From Pollutimonas nitritireducens (lineage in GTDB: Bacteria; Pseudomonadota; Gammaproteobacteria; Burkholderiales; Burkholderiaceae_B), in NCBI RefSeq assembly GCF_002849615.1, contig NZ_PDNV01000006.1:1-64000 (forward strand): DNA of 64,000 bases, written 5' to 3'. A program made the translations under genes and the position numbers. Within the stretch, counting starts at the first letter, position 1; each line of letters opens with the position of its first letter. The notes beneath the pieces were generated by a model that saw only the letters and a list, made by a program, of their open reading frames with translations, did not search any database and was not told where the DNA came from. Positions 8,482 through 17,189 of this stretch are shown piece after piece.

Positions 8482-10002
8482 TTGTTCACCCTCGAACCCG
8501 CCGACATCAAGACCAACGTCTTGAGCGGCATTACTGTTTCGCTCGCACTGGTGCCAGAGGCTATCGCCTTTGCCCTGGTCGCCCAAGTCAGCCCGCTGAC
8601 CGGTCTTTATGCCGCCTTTATCGTCTGCCTGATCACATCGGTATTCGGCGGCAGGCCTGGCATGATATCCGGTGCCACCGGGGCTCTTGCCGTTGTGATG
8701 GTGAGCCTGGTGGTGAGCCACGGCCCGGAATACCTGTTCGCCACAGTCGTTCTGATGGGCATGCTGCAAATAATGTTCGCCGCATGCAGGCTCGGCAAGT
8801 TCATACGCATGGTTCCACATTCGGTCATGCTGGGTTTCGTCAATGGCTTGGCTATCGTCATCTTCCTGGCACAGTTTAGCCATTTCACAACCATCGGTGC
8901 GGACGGCATCGCTGCCTGGATGAGCGGCGCACAGCTGTGGATGATGCTGGTACTGATCGTATCGACAATGGCGATCATCTACATACTGCCCCGATTTACG
9001 ACGATGATTCCATCGTCGCTGGCCGCTATCCTGATCATTTCAGGCCTGGTGGCTGGCTTGGGTATCGATACCAAGACCGTCTCCGATATGGGATCGATCG
9101 CCGGTGGCTTGCCCAGGTTCCATGTTCCGCAGGTGCCGATGGATCTGGAAACGCTGTACATCATCTTCCCGTATGCGCTCATACTGGCTGCCATAGGCTT
9201 GATCGAAACATTGCTGACGCTGAACCTCATCGACACCATCACCGACACCCGCGGCAAGCCGAATCGCGAATGCCTGGCGCAGGGGATGGCCAACCTCGCG
9301 GGCGGCCTGTTCGCCACCATGGGTGGCTGCGCGATGATAGGCCAGAGCATGATCAATATCGGAAACGGGGCGCGCCACCGTTTGTCGGGCATTGTCGCAG
9401 CCCTGTTCCTCCTGGGTTTCATCCTGTTCCTGTCGCGGTGGATAGAAATGATCCCGCTGGCGGCGCTGGTTGGACTAATGTTCGTCGTATCGCAAAAGAC
9501 CTTCGCCTGGGGCAGTCTGCAGGCGCTGCACAAGATTCCGCGTCAGGATGCCATTATCGTCATTGGTGTAACGGTCATTACTGTATTGACCGACCTGGCA
9601 ATTGCTGTATTGGCGGGCGTCATATTCGCCGCGCTAGTCTTCGCCTGGCAACATGCCAAGGAAATTCGCGCCACGATAGGCGAGGACGAGATCGGGCGAA
9701 AAATCTACGCGATCAACGGCACCCTGTTTTTCGCCTCCACCGCCAACTTCGCTGCCCTGTTTTCCCCGCGCGATGATCCGTCAGTGGTAATTATTGATTT
9801 TATGGACGCACGCCTGGTTGATCATTCCGCCATCGAGGCGGTCGACAATCTCGCAAGCCGCTACCAGCAACTGGGCAAACGACTGCATCTGCGCCATCTC
9901 AGCCCCGACTGTCTTGAGTTGCTGGATCGTGCCAAATCAAGGGTGGAAATCAACAAACATGAAGATCCCGATTACCATGTCGCAGACGACAAACTAGGCT
10001 AA
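8482..10002 (+). CDS. SulP-family anion transporter with STAS domain
   Basis: A 506-aa inner-membrane transporter of the SulP (SLC26) family, which moves sulfate, bicarbonate or other anions. The membrane domain runs from about residue 10 to 395 with the family stretch SLALVPEAIAFALVA near 19-33 and many further helices. A cytoplasmic STAS domain follows (about 410-500; IIDFMDARLVDHSAIEA). No ATG is available near the expected start. TTG at 8482 follows GAAGGA with good spacing and begins right before the conserved FTLEPADIKTN, so it was chosen; the 75 codons upstream look non-coding. The transported ion is not identifiable. Confidence 0.85.
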   Translation: MFTLEPADIKTNVLSGITVSLALVPEAIAFALVAQVSPLTGLYAAFIVCLITSVFGGRPGMISGATGALAVVMVSLVVSHGPEYLFATVVLMGMLQIMFAACRLGKFIRMVPHSVMLGFVNGLAIVIFLAQFSHFTTIGADGIAAWMSGAQLWMMLVLIVSTMAIIYILPRFTTMIPSSLAAILIISGLVAGLGIDTKTVSDMGSIAGGLPRFHVPQVPMDLETLYIIFPYALILAAIGLIETLLTLNLIDTITDTRGKPNRECLAQGMANLAGGLFATMGGCAMIGQSMINIGNGARHRLSGIVAALFLLGFILFLSRWIEMIPLAALVGLMFVVSQKTFAWGSLQALHKIPRQDAIIVIGVTVITVLTDLAIAVLAGVIFAALVFAWQHAKEIRATIGEDEIGRKIYAINGTLFFASTANFAALFSPRDDPSVVIIDFMDARLVDHSAIEAVDNLASRYQQLGKRLHLRHLSPDCLELLDRAKSRVEINKHEDPDYHVADDKLG

Positions 10003-10040
10003 AGGGTTTAATATGGCGGCGAATTGGCCGTAGCTCCCGC

Positions 10041-10080
10041 GATATACGTCGAACCAACTATTTAAAATATCACGTATATC
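10041..10080. repeat. Perfect 9-bp inverted repeat
   Basis: GATATACGT (10041-10049) and ACGTATATC (10072-10080) are exact reverse complements 22 nt apart. The spacer is AT-rich (TTTAAAATAT) in an otherwise GC-rich region. The pair lies between the SulP stop and the small gene at 10194. It could be an operator or a hairpin; there is no T-tract, so a terminator is less likely. Confidence 0.4.
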
Positions 10081-10193
10081 AAGTCAGTCTTGACGATGTA
10101 TAACTATTGCACTGCAATGGTCTCCACCGCCGAGTAATAAACAATAACAAGCAGGCGGCGCGCACGCCCCTGCCACAGCATTCAGAGAAAACC

Positions 10194-10439
10194 GTGGAGA
10201 AAGAATTACAGGCTCAGCGCACCATCTGGACCATCCTGCCAAATGGAAATGTGCTTCACAGATCAGGACTTGAACTGGAAAACACCGGCGACTGCTGGCA
10301 AATGACGCAGTCATCCGGCGTGGATTTTGCGGTCTTTACCATGATGGAGCATGGGCTTAGCGCCGACGAAGCGCAAGGGCTGGCCGACCTTCTCATTCAG
10401 CAAGGCGCCAGTTGGGCGACCGGCGGCGGCCTGCACTGA
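10194..10439 (+). CDS. Small hypothetical protein, 81 aa
   Basis: The start is placed at GTG 10194, just after AGAGAAAACC; a longer frame from TTG 10107 has no ribosome-binding site. The product contains TIWTILPNGNVLHRSGLELE and a second half, SADEAQGLADLLIQQGASWA, that looks helical. It has no signal peptide or membrane segment. I do not recognise a family. It is convergent with the acyl-CoA dehydrogenase gene, with only 12 bp between stops. Confidence 0.5.
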   Translation: MEKELQAQRTIWTILPNGNVLHRSGLELENTGDCWQMTQSSGVDFAVFTMMEHGLSADEAQGLADLLIQQGASWATGGGLH

Positions 10440-10451
10440 CACCACAGCTCG

Positions 10452-11477
10452 TTATGCAGCCTGCGCCGATAACTCCTCGCATATGAACGCCAGCGCCGTG
10501 GTTTCCGGCTGGCTCAACAACTGTGCACCAATGCGGCTGGCCCAATAGCTTTCTGCGCCCGCACACAGTCGCCACTCACGCAAGCGACGGGTATACAGAT
10601 GCAAGCCGTATTCGTCGGTCACGCCTATGGCCCCGTGCACGGCATGTGCCATGTCGGCAATAAGGCCCGCCGCTTCACTGCAACGGGCTTTTCCAAGCGC
10701 TGCCATCAAGAATCGCGGTGACCAGTCTGCGCTCCGGCATGCCAGCTCTGCGGCCATACGCGATGCCCATGTGCGCTCGGCCATGACACTGATCTGATTC
10801 TGAATGGCCTGGAACTTGCCTATGGGTTTGCCGAACTGCTTGCGTTGGTTCGCATAGTCCAGCGTCATTGCCAGAACGCGCTCGGCAGCACCGGCAATCA
10901 AGGCGGCATAGCTTGCGGCGGCCAACTGGTCCAATCCCACCCTGGCTGATTTCGAGGCTGCTATCGCTATCCCGGCGCCCGGCCTCGTAATCCACTGCAA
11001 GGACGCTGACAGGCTGCCAGGGCCGCCTGAAAATAGGCTGCTGGCCTCTGCTGTCGGCAACAAGGCTATGTCGCCGCCCATGTCAGCCAATACCCACGCG
11101 GACACGCGTCCGAACGGGAGCGCGTCAGCGTCGACGGTGCCTTTGTCCGCCCGAACCCCCAGCCCAGCAATACTGATCGGGCCTTTGGGAGGGGTAACGC
11201 CGGCAGCGAACAGCCAGGCGCGCGCCAGCATGGTTTGGGCAAATGGCACTGGCACAGCATATCGGCCAGCTGACAGGAACATGGGAAAAACCTGTGCAAG
11301 GTTCAGGCCGGCACCCTCCAGAGACTCGGGAAGCAACGCATCGAGAAATCCGGACTGCTCGATTTCCTTCCACATTGCGTCCGTACTCTGGCCGCTCTCG
11401 ATTGCGCGGATCGACGCCGGAGTGGAAATTTGCGAAAACAAGCGCTCAACAGAATCGGCATACAGCGTATCCATCAT
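10452..11477 (-). CDS. Acyl-CoA dehydrogenase-family protein, small subunit type
   Basis: The 341-aa protein has the acyl-CoA dehydrogenase fold: an N-terminal helical domain (about 1-110), a middle beta domain, and a C-terminal helical domain with YANQRKQFGKPIGKFQAIQN (about 212-231) and the FAD-contact HGAIGVTDEYGLHLYTRRL. It lacks the GGT(x)EI segment near the C-terminus that its neighbour has. Together with its shorter length, this suggests one half of a heteromeric dehydrogenase. It would oxidise an acyl-CoA to the 2,3-enoyl-CoA. It starts five bases after the paired gene (11483-12688). The second ATG (11474) fits the AAGGA site slightly better. Confidence 0.85.
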   Translation of the reverse strand: MMDTLYADSVERLFSQISTPASIRAIESGQSTDAMWKEIEQSGFLDALLPESLEGAGLNLAQVFPMFLSAGRYAVPVPFAQTMLARAWLFAAGVTPPKGPISIAGLGVRADKGTVDADALPFGRVSAWVLADMGGDIALLPTAEASSLFSGGPGSLSASLQWITRPGAGIAIAASKSARVGLDQLAAASYAALIAGAAERVLAMTLDYANQRKQFGKPIGKFQAIQNQISVMAERTWASRMAAELACRSADWSPRFLMAALGKARCSEAAGLIADMAHAVHGAIGVTDEYGLHLYTRRLREWRLCAGAESYWASRIGAQLLSQPETTALAFICEELSAQAA

Positions 11478-11482
11478 TGTCC

Positions 11483-12688
11483 TTATCGAAGCCCGAGGCC
11501 GCGTGCGATGATGCCCCTGAGAATTTCACGTGTTCCACCGCGCAGTGAGAACGACGGCGCCATTTGTTCCAGATAGACGAGTGTCCGGCGCAGATGGGCC
11601 GGGACAGGGGTTCGCGGACATGAACCGAGCATCTCGCCGATAATCTGCGGAATGGCTTGTTCGATTTCTGTGCCCAGGTCTTTGACCAGACTGGCTTCGA
11701 TCGCAGGACTTTCGCCGCGCGCCAGCTTGCCCGCCAACGAAATCGACATGGCCCTGAGCACTGCCAGCCACGAGACGACTTTCCCTACTGTTTCTATCGT
11801 CCGCGCATCGTTGGTGCCGGTCAGCCGGCAATGTTGCAGCCAACTTTCCAGCAACACCATGCTCGAATACAAACGCTCAGGTCCGCTACGTTCGAAGGCG
11901 AGTTCGGCATTGACCTGCGGCCAGCCGTTGCCTTCCTTACCGATCAGCGCATCATCCGTGCATAACACATTATCGAAGAACACCTCGCAAAAATGCTCGT
12001 CGCCGGCCATATCCATGATGGGTCGTATCGTCACCCCCGGCAGGCTCAGGTCGACAATGATTTGCGACAAGCCTTTGTACCGATCGGCGGCCTCTCCCGA
12101 AGTACGCATCAATGCGATCATGTAGTGCGAATGCTGGGCGTTCGTCGTCCATATCTTGCTGCCGTTCAATAGCCAACCGCCTGGAACCGCCGTAGCGCGG
12201 CACCTGATGCTGGCCAGGTCGGAGCCAGAATTCGGTTCGCTCATGCCGATGCAGAAAAAAGCCTCGGCTTTGCAGATGCGAGGCAGATAGTATTGCTTCT
12301 GCGCTTCGGTGCCGTATTTAAGAATCAGCGGCCCGCTTTGCCTGTCAGCAATCCAGTGGGCTGAAACAGGCGCTCCGGCGCATAAGAGCTCTTCCGACAT
12401 CACAAAGCGGGAAAACGGCCCCCTGCCCGCCCCGCCATACTCGACGGGCAAGGTCAGGCCAAGCCAGCCGCGAGCGGCAAGTTGCCGGCTGAAGCCGGGA
12501 TCGAATCCCATCCAGGAACGAGCACGGACATCAGGCGCCATATTCCCCGTCGCCAAACTCAGAAATGCCCGTATTTCTGAACGAAGCGCTTCGTCTGCCG
12601 CCGGAATTTCAGTAAGCGCTAAGGTATCAATCATGATCTGGTGCAAGGTTGCTATCGGCTCTCTTATCGATGCATGGATACTAGCCAT
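11483..12688 (-). CDS. Acyl-CoA dehydrogenase (larger subunit type)
   Basis: The 401-aa enzyme carries the acyl-CoA dehydrogenase signature FFCIGMSEPNSGSDLASIRC (about 144-163), WTTNAQHSHY in the beta domain, and GGTREILRGIIARGLG at the C-terminus. Where medium-chain enzymes have the catalytic Glu just before GT, this protein has Gly, so a base elsewhere or on the partner subunit would be needed. That is the pattern of bacterial two-subunit dehydrogenases. It is the first gene of a two-gene operon. The ATG at 12688 follows ATAGGGCATC. A divergent promoter region is shared with the enoyl-CoA hydratase. Confidence 0.88.
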   Translation of the reverse strand: MASIHASIREPIATLHQIMIDTLALTEIPAADEALRSEIRAFLSLATGNMAPDVRARSWMGFDPGFSRQLAARGWLGLTLPVEYGGAGRGPFSRFVMSEELLCAGAPVSAHWIADRQSGPLILKYGTEAQKQYYLPRICKAEAFFCIGMSEPNSGSDLASIRCRATAVPGGWLLNGSKIWTTNAQHSHYMIALMRTSGEAADRYKGLSQIIVDLSLPGVTIRPIMDMAGDEHFCEVFFDNVLCTDDALIGKEGNGWPQVNAELAFERSGPERLYSSMVLLESWLQHCRLTGTNDARTIETVGKVVSWLAVLRAMSISLAGKLARGESPAIEASLVKDLGTEIEQAIPQIIGEMLGSCPRTPVPAHLRRTLVYLEQMAPSFSLRGGTREILRGIIARGLGLR

Positions 12689-12706
12689 GATGCCCTATAC
12701 ATGTCT

Positions 12707-12805
12707 AATACTATTTTCGGCCGTGGCAATAACTCTTTCTTATCGCTGCGGTCATCGTCAGTGATCCCGCGCGCCCTTACTATTATTCGTTAACAAAATA
12801 GTATT
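12707..12805. promoter_or_regulatory. Divergent promoter region with repeated operator-like sites
   Basis: AATACTATTTT (12707-12717) and AAAATAGTATT (12795-12805) are perfect 11-bp reverse complements, one close to each of the divergent genes. A further TACTATT (12778-12784) pairs with AATAGTA (12797-12803) to form a local dyad. Repeated AT-rich sites of one sequence in a divergent promoter look like binding sites for a shared regulator of the acyl-CoA dehydrogenase operon and the enoyl-CoA hydratase. Which regulator binds is unknown. Confidence 0.5.
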
Positions 12806-12888
12806 GGATTCAATCGGGTTTCACCCCTAAGCTGCTCTACTTGGCGTCAAACCGATAAAGTCCGCTTTCACCCACCTAAGAGGCACGA

Positions 12889-13689
12889 ATGGATCGAATA
12901 CTGCATTTTGAACAGGATGAACACGGGGTTGTGATCCTGACCATGAACCACGGAGACACTCGCAATGCCCTTACCGGCAACAGGCTCGTGGATGCTTTTC
13001 TGGCCGCCTTCCAGCGTATTGAAGCCGACCCCTCCGTGCGAGTGGCCATCATCACCGGTGCCGGCAAAGTGTTTTCGTCGGGTGGAAGTATTCATGAAAT
13101 GGAGCGACAGCTCGGGCCGGACTACGACAGCGCCGCTTTGCGTCACGAATACAAGCATGGCATTCAACGCCTGCCCCTGGCCATGCACAAACTCGAAGTT
13201 CCCACGATCGCGGCCATAAACGGCCCGGCAATCGGCGCGGGTTTCGATCTGGCGTGCATGTGCGACATCCGGATCGCGTCCGAGCGTGCAATTTTCGCAG
13301 AGAGTTTCGTCAAGCTGGGCATTATTCCGGGCGACGGCGGTGCCTGGTTTCTTCCCCGGCTTATCGGTATGTCGCGCGCGGCCGAGATGACGTTTACCGG
13401 CGATGCCATCGATACACAGCAGGCTCTGGAATGGGGCCTGCTTTCCAAAGTCGTCGCCCCGGAACAATTGATCGAAGAGTCCTGCAAGATGGCCAGAAGA
13501 ATCGCGGCGAATCCGCCTGAAGCCGTCCGAATGAGTAAGCGCCTCCTGCGCGAGGGTCAACACAGTCGGCTGGATACGCTGCTAGAAATGTCGGCGGCCT
13601 TCCAGGCCATTGCCCACAAGACGGCGGATCACGAACAGGCAGTAGATGCTTTCATTCAGCAGCGTGCCATAAAGAAGACCACGCACTGA
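12889..13689 (+). CDS. Enoyl-CoA hydratase/isomerase family protein
   Basis: A 266-aa crotonase-fold enzyme. The oxyanion-hole segments are visible at GAGKVFSSGGSIHEM (about 59-73) and NGPAIGAGFDLACMCD (about 110-125), and the catalytic region at LGIIPGDGGAWFLPRLIG. The usual reaction is hydration of a 2-enoyl-CoA to 3-hydroxyacyl-CoA, though crotonase-fold proteins also perform isomerisation or hydrolysis. The ATG at 12889 follows AAGAGGCACGA. It is divergent from the two acyl-CoA dehydrogenases, whose product it could use, and convergent with the LysR gene. Confidence 0.85.
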   Translation: MDRILHFEQDEHGVVILTMNHGDTRNALTGNRLVDAFLAAFQRIEADPSVRVAIITGAGKVFSSGGSIHEMERQLGPDYDSAALRHEYKHGIQRLPLAMHKLEVPTIAAINGPAIGAGFDLACMCDIRIASERAIFAESFVKLGIIPGDGGAWFLPRLIGMSRAAEMTFTGDAIDTQQALEWGLLSKVVAPEQLIEESCKMARRIAANPPEAVRMSKRLLREGQHSRLDTLLEMSAAFQAIAHKTADHEQAVDAFIQQRAIKKTTH

Positions 13690-13704
13690 CGTCGAATAAG
13701 CCCG

Positions 13705-14604
13705 TCACGACGTGAACAGCCCGAGCATTTTGTCGCGGAGCCGATCCACCAGCAGGGAACGTGTGTCGCGATGAGCGACCAACGACAGGGACAGGCACCG
13801 GCGTGCGCCTTCATCGATTAGATCGATAAAGCGAACATGTTGAGGCGAATAGGACCTTGTCACGGCAGGCACAAGGGCGATGCCCATTCCGCTGGCCACC
13901 AAGCTGAGCTGAGTCTGCACTTGGATCGCTTCCTGGCTGACGCACGGCGTAAAGCCCGCCTTGCGACAAAGCGACACAGCCTCGCCGTGCAGGCCCGGCA
14001 CCAATGTTGAGGCGTACAGCACAAACCCCTCGTGTCGGCATTCTTCCAGTGCCACCTTCTTGCGCGCCGCCAAAGGATGATCGACAGGCACGGCGAGAAT
14101 CAAATCATCGAGCTGGATCACCCACGCCTCGATCATGTCTTCTTGGGCGATAGGACCACGAACGACTGCCGCGTCAATCTCGTGGTTACGCACCAGGTTT
14201 ATCAGTCCGATGGAGCTGTCCTCGCGCAATTCCACTTTCACGTTGGGATGGTCAGCCCGAAACGCCGGCACGCATAAGGGAAGTAAGGTGTAGGTTGCCG
14301 ATCCGACAAAACCCAATCGCAACGTGCCCCATTCGCCCAACGCGACCAAACGCGCCGATCGGCAGGCCTGTTCGCTGTAGAACAAGGCGGCTCTTGCGTC
14401 TTTGATTAGGGCGTGGCCTGCCGGCGTCAGGGTGACGCCTTTGGATCCTCGCTCGAGCAACTGCGCTCCGACCTCGGCCTCCAGTTTCTGAATCGATACC
14501 GACAACGCTGGCTGCGCAACAAAGAGCTTTTCGGCCGCCAAGCGGTAGTTGCCGTGTTCGGCCACGGCGATGAAATGCTGGAATTGACGGAGAGTAATGC
14601 CCAT
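13705..14604 (-). CDS. LysR-family transcriptional regulator
   Basis: A 299-aa LysR-type regulator. The N-terminal winged helix-turn-helix (about 1-60; LRQFQHFIAVAEHGNYRLAAEKL) is followed by the type 2 periplasmic-binding-like effector domain (about 90-295). It is divergent from the CoA-transferase gene with a 73-bp gap, the classic arrangement for a LysR protein that controls its neighbour and itself. It probably governs the CoA-transferase, binding protein and dehydrogenase genes to the right, and perhaps the acyl-CoA dehydrogenase genes to the left. The effector is unknown. Confidence 0.9.
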   Translation of the reverse strand: MGITLRQFQHFIAVAEHGNYRLAAEKLFVAQPALSVSIQKLEAEVGAQLLERGSKGVTLTPAGHALIKDARAALFYSEQACRSARLVALGEWGTLRLGFVGSATYTLLPLCVPAFRADHPNVKVELREDSSIGLINLVRNHEIDAAVVRGPIAQEDMIEAWVIQLDDLILAVPVDHPLAARKKVALEECRHEGFVLYASTLVPGLHGEAVSLCRKAGFTPCVSQEAIQVQTQLSLVASGMGIALVPAVTRSYSPQHVRFIDLIDEGARRCLSLSLVAHRDTRSLLVDRLRDKMLGLFTS

Positions 14605-14611
14605 GCGCTCG

Positions 14612-14650
14612 CGTTATCACTCGATAGATAAACAATATTAGACCGTTATC
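14612..14650. promoter_or_regulatory. Candidate LysR operator region
   Basis: In the gap between the LysR gene and the CoA-transferase gene, TTATC (14614-14618) and GATAA (14627-14631) form an inverted repeat with an 8-nt spacer, resembling the T-N11-A architecture of LysR boxes. A direct repeat CGTTATC occurs at 14612-14618 and 14644-14650, about three helical turns apart. These are good candidate recognition and activation half-sites, by position and symmetry only. Confidence 0.45.
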
Positions 14651-14677
14651 GGAGCATCAGAATAGACTCATCGAGCC

Positions 14678-15898
14678 ATGAATACAAATACCATTTCTAC
14701 CGCTGCGCTGGGCAGCATACGCATCATCGACCTCACCTCGGTGGTTTTTGGCCCCTATGCCTCGCAGATACTTGCCGACTACGGCGCCGATGTAATCAAA
14801 GTCGAAGCGCCCGGGGGGGATTCCACACGCAATACCGGACCGGCGTTCGAGGCGGGGCTTTCGGCGATATTCCTCGGGATCAACCGGAACAAGCGCAGCG
14901 TTGTCCTGGACCTCAAGCAAGCCACAGCGCGCGAAGCGCTGCTTGCGCTCGTCGACAAGGCAGATGTTTTCATGCATAGCATCCGTCCGCAGAAAATGGC
15001 GCTGTTGGGCCTTGATACCGATGCCCTGCGCGCACGCAACCCGCGACTGATTTACGCCGGCTTGCATGGCTTTGGAAGCGGCGGCGCTTACGATGGCCAG
15101 CCCGCCTACGACGATACGATTCAGGGCCTGAGCGGCGTTGCAGACAGCGTTGAACGCCAGACCGGCACACCCCGCTATCTACCGACAATTGCCGCCGATA
15201 AGACATGCGGCCTGATTGCCGCTCATGCCATTCTCGCCGCGCTATTCCAGCGGGAGCGCACCGGCCGGGGCCAGTTCGTTGAAGTACCCATGTTCGAAGC
15301 CATGACGTCGTATATGCTGGTCGAACATTTTTATGGCCGCCATCTGGTCGGCGCCAATCAACCCGCAGGCTATCCGCGCACGTTGACGCCCTGGCGCAAA
15401 CCCTACCAGACAGCCGACGGCTATATCTGCATAATGCCCTATACCGATGGCCACTGGAAACGTTTTTTCATGGGCACCGGCAACGAATCCATGGCCCAGG
15501 ATCCCCGCTTCCGGGGCATCGCGGGGCGCACCAGTCATATCGACCAGTTGTATGAGCTGTTGAGCGACATCATGCGCCAACGCTCCACCGATGAGTGGCT
15601 CGCGTTCTGCCAACACGTGGAAATACCCGCGACACGCATCAATTCGCTGGACGAGCTGGAGAACGATCCGCATTTGAGAAGCGTGGACTTCTTCATCGAT
15701 CTCCGCGACGAGATGCAGAACACCTACCGTTATATCCGCAGCCCCGTGCGCATGGAGAACAGCTACATTGCACCAGCCATGCCACCCCGTCTGGGCCAAC
15801 ATACCTGCGAGATTCTGCTGGAAGCCGGATTGTCGGATCTGCAAATTAACGCCATGTTGGCGAGCAAGGCCGCGATGAAGCAACCACCGACCAGTTGA
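14678..15898 (+). CDS. Class III (CaiB/BaiF) CoA-transferase
   Basis: The 406-aa protein is a family III CoA-transferase, which moves CoA from one acyl-CoA to a free carboxylic acid. The family opening FGPYASQILADYGADVIKVE (about 24-43) is present, and the Asp of DKTCGLIAAHAILAAL (about 172-187) fits the catalytic aspartate. It would activate the pathway acid to its CoA thioester for the acyl-CoA dehydrogenases. The gene is divergent from LysR and followed 63 bp later by a solute-binding protein, so import and activation are probably co-regulated. The acid substrate is not identified. Confidence 0.88.
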   Translation: MNTNTISTAALGSIRIIDLTSVVFGPYASQILADYGADVIKVEAPGGDSTRNTGPAFEAGLSAIFLGINRNKRSVVLDLKQATAREALLALVDKADVFMHSIRPQKMALLGLDTDALRARNPRLIYAGLHGFGSGGAYDGQPAYDDTIQGLSGVADSVERQTGTPRYLPTIAADKTCGLIAAHAILAALFQRERTGRGQFVEVPMFEAMTSYMLVEHFYGRHLVGANQPAGYPRTLTPWRKPYQTADGYICIMPYTDGHWKRFFMGTGNESMAQDPRFRGIAGRTSHIDQLYELLSDIMRQRSTDEWLAFCQHVEIPATRINSLDELENDPHLRSVDFFIDLRDEMQNTYRYIRSPVRMENSYIAPAMPPRLGQHTCEILLEAGLSDLQINAMLASKAAMKQPPTS

Positions 15899-15961
15899 AC
15901 CACACCAACTTTTGCAGCACCACCACTTTGCGATACATCATGAACAAAGGGAGACATACAA

Positions 15962-17173
15962 ATGAAATTACGATCTTTGGCACTGGCGCTGAGCTGCGCG
16001 CTATTATCCGGCCATGTGGCAGCACAGAATACCGATATCGTGCGTATTGGCGTATCGAATGACCGCTCCGGCATCTACTCCGATCTGGGCGGCTTGGGTT
16101 CCGAGATATCAGCCCGCATGGCCGTCGAAGACTTTGGCGGATCAGTCCTGGGGAAGAAAATAGAAGTCATAGGCGGTGACAGCCAGAACAAGGTCGACGT
16201 CGCCTCCACCATGGTGCGCAACTGGTTCGACATCCAGAACCTGGTCGCCGTTGTGGACGGTGGCGCAAGTTCAACTGGGCTGGCCGCCATGCATGTGGCC
16301 GCCGAGAAAAAGGGTGTGGCGTTGATCAGTGGTGGTTTCGCTGGCGACTTCAGCGGCAAGCAGTGCTCACCGATAAGTACGCAATGGGCGCCCGATACCT
16401 ATGCCCTGGCCAATGCAGTCGTGGGCAACACAGTCAAGAGTGGTGGGAAAAGCTGGTTCTTCATTACCACCGATTATGTCTTTGGCAAGACGATGGAGGA
16501 AACAGCAAGCAATTTCGTCACTGCAGCCGGGGGCAAAGTGGTGGGCAGTACCAAACACCCTCTCGGCTCGTCCGATTTTGCCTCGTATCTGTTGCAAGCC
16601 CAATCATCGAAGGCTGACGTTATCGGCCTTGCCAGCGCAGGCGGCGACCTGATCAACCTTATCAAGCAGGCCCAGGATTTCGGCCTGGCGGGCGGGGACC
16701 AAAAGCTGCTTACCTTTCTCGTGTTCATCAACGACGTATTCGGCATGGGGCTGGACTATGCCCAGGGGCTCAGTTTCCCGACACCGTTCTATTGGGACGC
16801 GAATGACGACACACGGGCGTGGACAAAACGCTGGCAAGATAAAACCGGATTCAAGCGCGCTCCGTCCATGGTCCAGGCACTCTCGTATGTGTCAACCATG
16901 CATTATCTGGAAGCCGTCAAAGCGGCCGGTACATTCGATAGCTTGAAAGTCAACGCAAAAATTCGCGAGCTCCCGGTACAGACCAAATTGATCAGCAATG
17001 CGCGGGTCCGCCCCGAGGATGGACGCGTCATCATGGACATGTATCAGGTCGAGGTGAAAAAACCTTCCGAATCCAAGTCCGCAAACGACGTTTACACGAT
17101 CCTGGCGACCATTCCTGGTGATAAGCTATTCGTCCCGCTGGCAGACAGCCAATGTCCGTTGGTCAAAAAATGA
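15962..17173 (+). CDS. Liv-type ABC transporter substrate-binding protein
   Basis: A 403-aa exported protein with a Sec signal peptide (MKLRSLALALSCALLSGHVAA, cleavage near 21-22). The mature part opens DIVRIGVSNDRSGIYSDLGG, typical of branched-chain amino acid-type (type 1) binding proteins. These proteins in Burkholderiales bind many small acids, including aromatic and dicarboxylic ones. No permease or ATPase genes are nearby, so it must rely on membrane components encoded elsewhere, possibly the livHMGF set at 56 kb. GGGAGACATACAA precedes the ATG. It is co-directional with the CoA-transferase and the alcohol dehydrogenase. Confidence 0.87.
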   Translation: MKLRSLALALSCALLSGHVAAQNTDIVRIGVSNDRSGIYSDLGGLGSEISARMAVEDFGGSVLGKKIEVIGGDSQNKVDVASTMVRNWFDIQNLVAVVDGGASSTGLAAMHVAAEKKGVALISGGFAGDFSGKQCSPISTQWAPDTYALANAVVGNTVKSGGKSWFFITTDYVFGKTMEETASNFVTAAGGKVVGSTKHPLGSSDFASYLLQAQSSKADVIGLASAGGDLINLIKQAQDFGLAGGDQKLLTFLVFINDVFGMGLDYAQGLSFPTPFYWDANDDTRAWTKRWQDKTGFKRAPSMVQALSYVSTMHYLEAVKAAGTFDSLKVNAKIRELPVQTKLISNARVRPEDGRVIMDMYQVEVKKPSESKSANDVYTILATIPGDKLFVPLADSQCPLVKK

Positions 17174-17189
17174 CAAGAGGAGATTCTCC

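Noticed and set aside
15242-15883. 213-codon minus-strand frame opposite the CoA-transferase
   Set aside because: It is fully contained in a well-supported gene, with no ribosome-binding site or family resemblance.
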